From Cloacibacillus sp. An23 (GTDB lineage: Bacteria; Synergistota; Synergistia; Synergistales; Synergistaceae), in assembly GCF_002159945.1 (NCBI RefSeq), contig NZ_NFJQ01000002.1, positions 124,001-188,000 on the forward strand: a stretch of DNA of 64,000 nt, given 5' to 3'. Shown here in pieces: positions 59,191-64,000 of the stretch (the first letter of the stretch is position 1; each line of letters opens with the position of its first letter). The position numbers were made by a program, and so were the translations under genes. The notes beneath the pieces are model-generated. The model saw only the letters and a list, made by a program, of their open reading frames with translations, made no database searches and had not been told where the DNA came from.

Positions 59191-59424
59191 ATGCCGGGGC
59201 TGCTGCAAGCAACGGCAGAGTTCCATGACGCGACGGACGAGGGCTCGGAAGTCGCTTCTCTCACAGCAGGGATAGTGACAGGGCAACTCGGCACAGCGGA
59301 GCGGGAAGCGATACGTAAGCTCGGCAAGCTCGCGGCAGAGGCGGCGGGATTTCTGAGCAGCCTCGGGACACCTGAGGCACAGGCGGCTATCTCGGTGGTA
59401 CTAACCAGCCTCGGCGTTTGCTAG
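59191..59424 (+). CDS. Small alanine-rich helical protein
   Basis: The 77-residue frame (MPGLLQATAEFHDATDEGSE... ISVVLTSLGVC) is helical. The ATG has no ribosome site. The same frame is open upstream through GAGAGGTGGGVAALAR, overlapping the tail of the Cro-like gene in another frame, so a frameshift fusion with that gene is possible. Confidence 0.4.
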   Translation: MPGLLQATAEFHDATDEGSEVASLTAGIVTGQLGTAEREAIRKLGKLAAEAAGFLSSLGTPEAQAAISVVLTSLGVC

Positions 59425-59467
59425 AGGCGGGAAAGAACCTTGAAAACAGAATAACGGAATCAAGTTG

Positions 59468-59518
59468 CTGATTAGTAGTTATTAGCAGTGATTAGGAGCG
59501 ATTAGAAGAGATTAGCAA
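59468..59518. repeat. Five ATTAG repeats at 10-bp period
   Basis: ATTAG occurs at 59471, 59481, 59491, 59501 and 59511, exactly one helical turn apart, within GNGATTAGNA units. The array ends at the ribosome site of the ParB-domain gene, so it could be an autoregulatory or partition-type site. Confidence 0.7.
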
Positions 59519-59530
59519 GGAGGTGAGTCC

Positions 59531-60634
59531 GTGCAGAAACCGATTTACGAGCTCAAAGAGAACCCGCTGTCTATCGCGATATACGGCGAGACGGAGGACG
59601 TGTGCGACCTTGTTGAGGCTATCAAGGCCGAAGGGATTCTCACGGATTTGATAATCAAGCCGGACGGCACAATCCTTTCAGGCCACCGCAGATACCGTGC
59701 GGCGCGACTGGCGGGGCTTATCACCGTTCCCGTGAAGGTAATGACGCCGCGCGACGCCGTGCAGGAAGAGCGCTGGATTATCTTCATGAACAGGCAAAGG
59801 AAGAAGACGCCGGGACAGCAACTCAAAGAGATTGAGCGACTGCGGACGCTGTTTGAGCGTGAAGGGCTTCAACGAATGTCAGAAGCCGCAAAAGAAGAGC
59901 GTGCATCACGAAAACTCAAGGCGACGGAAGGGAAAAACGAGGCTTTGTTGGAAACCAACAAACCCTCAAATAAAACCGAAACACCTGTCGCAGAACCCGA
60001 GTTCAATATCGAAGAAATTTACGAGGGCGCGATTGAGCGAACCGCTGAAAAAGAATCGCAAACGCAACATTCAGCGATTGAATCAACACCTTCTGAAGGT
60101 CAATCAACACCTTCGGCGGCGCAATCACAACCTTTAGGGCGTCAATCAACACCTAAGCCCGCGCCAATCAACATGCGTAAGAAAATCGCGCATGAGATGG
60201 GCGTTTCAGAGAACTACGTCCACCAGCTCCAGACCGTCGGCGAGGCCGTCAAAGCCGGAGTGCCTGAAGCCAAAGAAGCGCTCGACCGCGCTAACAGGGG
60301 CGAGATAACAGTAAACCGCGCCTACGAGATAACGAAGAAAGCCACAACGCCGGAGAAGCCGATACAGATTCCGTTCTCCGAAGGAGCGGCGGCGATACCG
60401 GGCACGGCCCTGCACGAGTTCTATAAACGTGCGAAGCCAGTCGGCGCATGGGTGGAAGAGCTCAAATCGCAGCTTCGGCACGATTCGCCGGACATGACGC
60501 TGAGCACGGCTTACAGCTTATCGGGGTTTGTAGCGGTCGAGCTTTTGAGATATCGGGAACTCAGCGCCGAGATAGAAGACTATATCGCAAGACACGGAGG
60601 CGAAGACATTGAGCAGGACGAAGACGAATACTAA
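59531..60634 (+). CDS. ParB-domain protein
   Basis: The 367-residue protein has a ParB N-terminal domain (SIAIYGETEDVCDLVEAIKAEGILTDLIIKPDGTILSGHRRYRAARLAGLITVPVKV; GHRRYRAA motif), a helix-turn-helix-like part (KKIAHEMGVSENYVHQLQTVGEAV near 217-240), and between them a repetitive Q-S-T-P-rich linker encoded by near-repeats of CAATCAACACCT. No parA is visible. It may control element 2 replication, partition or transcription. AAGGAGG precedes the GTG. Confidence 0.85.
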   Translation: MQKPIYELKENPLSIAIYGETEDVCDLVEAIKAEGILTDLIIKPDGTILSGHRRYRAARLAGLITVPVKVMTPRDAVQEERWIIFMNRQRKKTPGQQLKEIERLRTLFEREGLQRMSEAAKEERASRKLKATEGKNEALLETNKPSNKTETPVAEPEFNIEEIYEGAIERTAEKESQTQHSAIESTPSEGQSTPSAAQSQPLGRQSTPKPAPINMRKKIAHEMGVSENYVHQLQTVGEAVKAGVPEAKEALDRANRGEITVNRAYEITKKATTPEKPIQIPFSEGAAAIPGTALHEFYKRAKPVGAWVEELKSQLRHDSPDMTLSTAYSLSGFVAVELLRYRELSAEIEDYIARHGGEDIEQDEDEY

Positions 60635-61130
60635 GACAAAGCGCGAACGGTTCAGGGGCGACATCGAAGACGTAAAGGCTTACGCGAGAAAGACCGGCAG
60701 CATAGACCAGCCGACGCTGATTGAAATGCTCGACCCCGTGACGGATCTTACCGAGGCTGTTCAGATGTACAACAGCAAAGTCTGTAACGCTGCGGCGCGT
60801 CAGGCCGGACTCATAGCTCACAGGCAAGGCAATATCTTCGTTTACACGCTGGAAGAGCAGATGAACGACGCCGCAAAAATGTCAGCGGTCGGCTTCCGCT
60901 GTCAATGGTGGTTCGGGGCTATGCGGAAGATACGCAAGTACATTTTTGAGCTGACCGCGCAGCTTAGCCTGTTCGGCGAAGACGAAGAGTCTATGCGCGA
61001 AAAGCTCAACTTCATAAGGAAAATCAGAAACGAGCTTAGAGGTGCGTTAAAGGTTTTTTCCGTCGCGGAGCGCCGCCTGTCCGAGCGGATAAGGCGAGAA
61101 GAGCATATACGCGAGAGACGCGCCGGTTAG
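60609..61130 (+). CDS. Hypothetical helical early protein
   Basis: The 173-residue protein starts at a TTG overlapping the ParB gene by 26 bases after GGAGGCGAAG. It is basic and helical, with DIEDVKAYARKTGSIDQPTLIEMLDPVTDLTEAV at the front and a charged coiled end (VAERRLSERIRREEHIRERRAG). Unknown. Confidence 0.55.
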   Translation: MSRTKTNTKTKRERFRGDIEDVKAYARKTGSIDQPTLIEMLDPVTDLTEAVQMYNSKVCNAAARQAGLIAHRQGNIFVYTLEEQMNDAAKMSAVGFRCQWWFGAMRKIRKYIFELTAQLSLFGEDEESMREKLNFIRKIRNELRGALKVFSVAERRLSERIRREEHIRERRAG

Positions 61131-61148
61131 GTTAAAGGAGGAATCGCA

Positions 61149-61397
61149 ATGAAGCGAGAAATAGACGTCAGTAAAATCCCGCGCCGCGGATACATCGGCA
61201 AGCGCGAGGTCGAGGCCATTTTCGGCTACACGTGGCAGACGCTCACCCGGCACATGGAGAAGGGGTTAATCACTCTTCCGGCTCCGATGTGCAGGCGCGT
61301 TCCTGAAGGCGTGTACGGGGCGACAGCTCCGCTCAAGTGGCCAGCAGAAGAGATATGGGCGGCGTACAGGGAAAGCCGTAAAGGAGTTGCCGCATGA
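61149..61397 (+). CDS. Small helix-turn-helix protein
   Basis: The 82-residue protein reads IPRRGYIGKREVEAIFGYTWQTLTRHMEKGLITLPAPM...LKWPAEEIWAAYRES, an excisionase/MerR-like winged helix. AAAGGAGG precedes the ATG. Candidate excisionase or regulator of element 2. Confidence 0.65.
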   Translation: MKREIDVSKIPRRGYIGKREVEAIFGYTWQTLTRHMEKGLITLPAPMCRRVPEGVYGATAPLKWPAEEIWAAYRESRKGVAA

Positions 61398-61546
61398 GCA
61401 CGCCCACATATCTGCTTATCACGACCGGCTGCTTGACTTTGATAGTAGCGGTCGGCTTGCTCGCGGCGCACGTAGAAAGCGCACGGCGCGAGCGCGAGAT
61501 GATACGCCGGCCGCGAGAGTGGCGACACGGGAGGATAGAGCAATGA
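61394..61546 (+). CDS. 50-residue single-helix membrane protein
   Basis: It starts at an ATGA overlap. The product MSTPTYLLITTGCLTLIVAV then GLLAAHVESARREREMIRRP has one N-terminal membrane helix and a basic cytoplasmic tail. Unknown. Confidence 0.5.
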   Translation: MSTPTYLLITTGCLTLIVAVGLLAAHVESARREREMIRRPREWRHGRIEQ

Positions 61547-61653
61547 CCTGGGAAGCCCTTGCGCTCATAGCGCTGATGTTTATCGGCATCGTCGGCGATT
61601 GCATCAAGGCGACGCCGGAGGATTGGGAGGAAGACGCAACATGGGAAGAATAA
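61543..61653 (+). CDS. 36-residue membrane microprotein
   Basis: It starts at an ATGA overlap. The product MTWEALALIALMFIGIVGDC then IKATPEDWEEDATWEE is a membrane helix with an acidic tail, complementary in charge to the protein just upstream. Possible partner pair. Confidence 0.45.
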   Translation: MTWEALALIALMFIGIVGDCIKATPEDWEEDATWEE

Positions 61654-61970
61654 CCCAAAAAATAGACCACTTGGATTTTGAAAAGATAAAATTCGCCACG
61701 CTGTCTGCAATACACAAACTGCAAAAAGACGACTGTTTTATAGTCGCGATTTTACGAAATGTTGATGAAGGTAAAGCACAAGTCGAAACTCACAGCGGCA
61801 TAACGCCAAGCGCGGCCCGTTGGCTGTTCCTATCGCTCTTTGAAAACCCCGAAATGCGGCGGGCCGCATCCTTCGTCCTGTCCTCGTTTAAGAAGATGAG
61901 CGCCGAGGAAATACAGGAGCTTCTTGAAGCGCTAGATGCTTCAATGGCAGAGGAGGAAAACGCAGAATGA
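61641..61970 (+). CDS. Hypothetical 109-residue protein
   Basis: It overlaps the previous frame by 13 bases (MGRITQKIDHLDFEKIKFATLSAIHKLQKDDCFIVAIL...). The C-terminal half is helical with an acidic end. No family recognised. Confidence 0.55.
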   Translation: MGRITQKIDHLDFEKIKFATLSAIHKLQKDDCFIVAILRNVDEGKAQVETHSGITPSAARWLFLSLFENPEMRRAASFVLSSFKKMSAEEIQELLEALDASMAEEENAE

Positions 61971-62272
61971 AATTCATCCTTTTCAAAGGCCGCCACTCTC
62001 ACCCGGAGATAGACGGCCTTCCCGCAATATTCCCGGACGGCGTTGACGTGATGGACTTCGCGCGGCTGTTTGAGATTGCGACCGCCGCGGTCTCTAAGGT
62101 TGCGAAAGTCCACGGCGAGAGGCTGGATTTGTACTGCACCGGGCTGACCCCGGCGGTCTGCGCCGTAGTCAACGCCTGCATCTGGTGTGACGTAGAGCTT
62201 ACCTGTTGGCACTACGATAAGGCAGCGGACGGTTACAAGCCGCAGAAGATAACGACGACTGCGGCGTTTTAG
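61967..62272 (+). CDS. Small alpha/beta protein (GLTPA..NA pattern)
   Basis: The 101-residue protein ends LDLYCTGLTPAVCAVVNACIWCDVELTCWHYDKAADGYKPQKI, a strand-loop-helix unit like the core of small nucleotide-binding or CARF-like folds. I have an impression of similar short phage and prophage proteins but no named family. It overlaps the previous gene by four bases. Confidence 0.55.
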   Translation: MKFILFKGRHSHPEIDGLPAIFPDGVDVMDFARLFEIATAAVSKVAKVHGERLDLYCTGLTPAVCAVVNACIWCDVELTCWHYDKAADGYKPQKITTTAAF

Positions 62273-62292
62273 GAGTAAGGGGGAATCATACA

Positions 62293-62457
62293 ATGCCCAA
62301 AAAGGAAAGTGGCCAGCCGCAAAAACGTAATGTAACTATTAGGTTTTCTGTCGATGAAATCACATGGTTACAAACAGAGGCCGCCAAAAACTATCGAACG
62401 ATGGCGCAGTTTGTCAGATGGATAATCGCAAAACACAGAAAAGAACAAGGTGCTTAG
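62293..62457 (+). CDS. Ribbon-helix-helix protein A of element 2
   Basis: The 54-residue product has NVTIRFSVDEITWLQTEAAKNYRTMAQFVRWIIAKHRKEQGA, a CopG/Arc-type fold. Its stop overlaps the stop of the convergent gene at 62454. The arrangement repeats that at 15308 in prophage 1. Confidence 0.65.
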   Translation: MPKKESGQPQKRNVTIRFSVDEITWLQTEAAKNYRTMAQFVRWIIAKHRKEQGA

Positions 62458-62696
62458 AACATATGTCCAAATTTTTTATTGAATTCTTCGTCCGTGAGAA
62501 ACTTTCCCTCTTCATGGTCGTAGTAAACGTATCCTAGTTGTTCTCTTGTATCAATGACGTAATTTGTGAGCACACTATAGACTAAGTTTGCAAGAGACCG
62601 CATCTCTATATTGGCTAAAAGTTGTAGTTGCTCGCGCAGTTCATCATCAATACGAATGGTTAGGTTCTTTTTGGGTTTTACAGTTTTTCTCGGCAT
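62454..62696 (-). CDS. Ribbon-helix-helix protein B of element 2
   Basis: The 80-residue protein reads KKNLTIRIDDELREQLQLLANIEMRSLANLVYSVLTNYVIDTREQLGY, a CopG-like fold with an acidic extension. AGGAG lies eight bases before the ATG at 62696. It faces away from the gene at 62836 across GCAATGCAAA repeats. Confidence 0.75.
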   Translation of the reverse strand: MPRKTVKPKKNLTIRIDDELREQLQLLANIEMRSLANLVYSVLTNYVIDTREQLGYVYYDHEEGKFLTDEEFNKKFGHMF

Positions 62697-62748
62697 CGTC
62701 ATCACTCCTCTTGCGAATACATTAAGAGTATAGCACTTACAAGAAATT

Positions 62749-62817
62749 GCAATGCAAATACAGCTTTACGCAATGCAAATAAAAACATATAATATAAGCA
62801 AGTAAATGCAATGCAAA
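62749..62817. promoter_or_regulatory. GCAATGCAAA operator-like repeats
   Basis: GCAATGCAAA occurs at 62749-62758, 62770-62779 and 62808-62817, all in the same direction, between divergent genes. Spacing is 21 and 38 bases. The motif resembles the GCAAT repeats at 15601-15662. Confidence 0.65.
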
Positions 62818-62835
62818 AAGGAGGCATGTTGAGCA

Positions 62836-63099
62836 ATGACAATCCTTGAACGACTGCAAGACGCACCGAGACAACCGCGCCGGATGGCGACGAACCGCCG
62901 CCGCGAGGAATGCTACGAGGCCACGAAAGAGCTTCTCCCTCAAATCATCGAGGCAAAAGAGTACGGCTACACGTGGCACTCAATACGCAACATGGTGGAG
63001 CAGATACTTCGCGAGCGAGGCATCTGGCGCAAGCACTGGGACAACTGGGACATACAGGCCAACTATTACAGGCTGATGAAGGAGGCGAAACAGCAATGA
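62836..63099 (+). CDS. Small GYTW-motif protein, putative DNA-binding
   Basis: The 87-residue protein has a basic start and ELLPQIIEAKEYGYTWHSIRNMVEQILRERGIW, the same helical plan as the prophage 1 protein at 15691 (LGYSWKDIGSAVIEHM). AAAGGAGG lies upstream. Probably DNA-binding. Confidence 0.6.
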   Translation: MTILERLQDAPRQPRRMATNRRREECYEATKELLPQIIEAKEYGYTWHSIRNMVEQILRERGIWRKHWDNWDIQANYYRLMKEAKQQ

Positions 63100-63248
63100 C
63101 CATCGCAGACAAGGCGCGCGAAATCCTTGAGTACGTCTGCTCCGCGGACGCACGCAATACTAACCCGCACGCGAAGGACATCGCGGACGTTATGACGGCA
63201 AAGCAGGCTATGGCGGTGTGTGCCATAGCCGAGGAAGGAGGTAACTGA
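63096..63248 (+). CDS. 50-residue early protein
   Basis: It starts at an ATGA overlap after GGAGG. The product (MTIADKAREILEYVCSADAR...) is helical with one hydrophobic face. Unknown. Confidence 0.5.
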   Translation: MTIADKAREILEYVCSADARNTNPHAKDIADVMTAKQAMAVCAIAEEGGN

Positions 63249-63250
63249 AA

Positions 63251-63433
63251 ATGGGCTTTGAAGGAGTAAAAGAGACGCCCACGGCGGTCACCGTGAGCGG
63301 TCAAAGAACGGGTGTTTTTGCGAGAGACACCACAGATATTTTAACACGGATTCTCACAGAGATGGAGTTCTTCGAGGGCTTCCGCGCGTGGTGCGGATAC
63401 GGGAAAGAGCTCGAATGGAGGCTGACGGCATGA
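63251..63433 (+). CDS. 60-residue early protein
   Basis: GAAGGAGGTAAC precedes the ATG. The product (MGFEGVKETPTAVTVSGQRT...; FFEGFRAWCGYGKELEWRL) is not recognised. Its last codons overlap the next start. Confidence 0.5.
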   Translation: MGFEGVKETPTAVTVSGQRTGVFARDTTDILTRILTEMEFFEGFRAWCGYGKELEWRLTA

Positions 63434-63735
63434 CGGTCAAAGAGATGTACGCGCGTCTCGACGCGATAGAAAACGAGCTGGACGAGCTGAGCGAAAAACT
63501 TGACATGAACGCCTTTTGCCATAAGTGCAGATACGCGGAGGTTAGGAGCGGTACTAAAGAGATATGCGGCTTTGAGCTGCACTATGAATACCTCGATTGC
63601 CCTTCTGGCCTTTGGGTTGACGCAAAATGCCCTCGCTTTGAGGAGTACAGAGAGACAGAGGCTCGTTTCGACGAGCTTAAACGCGAATACTGCGAGATCG
63701 CAGACTCGCCGGTGAGCGCAGAGGTGACGAACTGA
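63430..63735 (+). CDS. Small cysteine-containing early protein
   Basis: The 101-residue protein has a coiled N-terminus (MYARLDAIENELDELSEKLDM) and CHKCRYAEV, CGFELHY and CPSGLW, CPRFEEY, which could bind one zinc. ATGA overlap with the previous gene. Confidence 0.55.
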   Translation: MTVKEMYARLDAIENELDELSEKLDMNAFCHKCRYAEVRSGTKEICGFELHYEYLDCPSGLWVDAKCPRFEEYRETEARFDELKREYCEIADSPVSAEVTN

Positions 63736-64000
63736 TGACGCTGGACAAACTGAAATCGAAGATATTAGTCGCCGCGCGTGAAACGGACGGGGCGGCCTTC
63801 GACCTTCTCCGCTTCGGCACGACCGACGCGGAGGCCGATACGTACACAGTACCGGCCGAGTACGTCCGCAAGCTTAGCGAAAGCCGCATGAAACTCCACG
63901 AGGCGATAGATAAGCTCGACATAGAGCGCGACAAAGAGAAGCTGCGCCCTATCGTGAGCAGATATGAACAGCGCGTGCTCGATGAGCAGCTAGGGCTCCG
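63735..64000 (+). CDS. Hypothetical early protein, 3' end outside window
   Basis: The frame starts at an ATG overlapping the previous TGA (MTLDKLKSKILVAARETDGAAFDLLRF...) and stays open to the end of the window. It is helical and charged (ESRMKLHEAIDKLDIERDKEKL). Unknown. Confidence 0.5.
   Translation, partial: MTLDKLKSKILVAARETDGAAFDLLRFGTTDAEADTYTVPAEYVRKLSESRMKLHEAIDKLDIERDKEKLRPIVSRYEQRVLDEQLGL

Overview
The window is bacterial chromosome carrying two integrated phage-like elements. Gene content suggests an anaerobe with an outer membrane: pyruvate,phosphate dikinase and a FeoAB ferrous-iron importer in the chromosome, and a two-component spanin pair (inner-membrane protein plus lipoprotein) in the prophage. 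The high-GC third-position codon use would fit a group such as the Synergistota, but that is a guess; no rRNA or other firm marker is present.

Layout. 1-4690 is chromosome: the end of glyS, ppdK with its terminator, a PfkB-family sugar kinase on the other strand, then a promoter and six tRNA genes (Val, Asp, Phe, Gly, Asp, Gly; the last two are identical copies). 4715-6356 is insertion-sequence debris: an IS630 transposase remnant interrupted by an IS3-family element whose orfB has an in-frame TGA. 6381-50472 is a complete prophage of about 44 kb bounded by a perfect 91-bp direct repeat that covers the 3' part of tRNA-Val(CAC) and its terminator. 50620-52886 is chromosome again (feoB, feoA), followed by tRNA-Leu(TAG). 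A second integrated element starts there with a P4-type integrase at 53361 and runs out of the window.

Prophage 1 reads in order: integrase; an AT-rich leftward accessory block (cyclase-like protein, Hsp90-like ATPase, B12-type radical SAM protein, and a membrane-anchored HNH-WYL protein) next to the repressor; divergent repressor/Cro with four operator-like sites; a ladder of small early genes; a VapE-type primase-helicase followed by an iteron-like array that looks like an origin; a sigma-like late regulator; a candidate small RNA; terminase; and a short-tailed (podovirus) virion module resembling Bordetella BPP-1 and T7. That module has portal, Bbp19-like protein, scaffold, capsid, cement, tail adaptor, a nozzle gene broken by a 4-bp duplication, three ejection-type proteins, and a 2835-residue polyvalent protein with ADP-ribosyltransferase, nuclease and metallopeptidase-like domains. 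Collagen-like tail fibres and a lysis cassette (transglycosylase, M15 peptidase, holin, Rz/Rz1) follow. Three toxin-antitoxin pairs (DinJ-YafQ, RelB-like/PBECR nuclease, Phd-Doc) sit backwards between the late blocks.

Element 2 has a P4-type integrase, a block of leftward accessory genes (membrane protein, SHOCT plus L7/L12-like protein, HsdR-N-like nuclease), an S24-peptidase repressor facing a Cro-like gene across a clear operator/promoter region, a ParB-domain protein preceded by five ATTAG repeats at exact 10-bp spacing, and a dense run of overlapping small early genes.

The items most worth following up are the three-gene leftward cassette beside the first integrase, which has the position, composition and enzyme mix of an anti-phage system that I do not recognise; the giant polyvalent ejection protein with a related toxin-antitoxin pair beside it; and a small regulatory module (two convergent ribbon-helix-helix genes, GCAAT-type repeats, and a divergent small GYSW/GYTW protein) found in both elements although they are otherwise unrelated.
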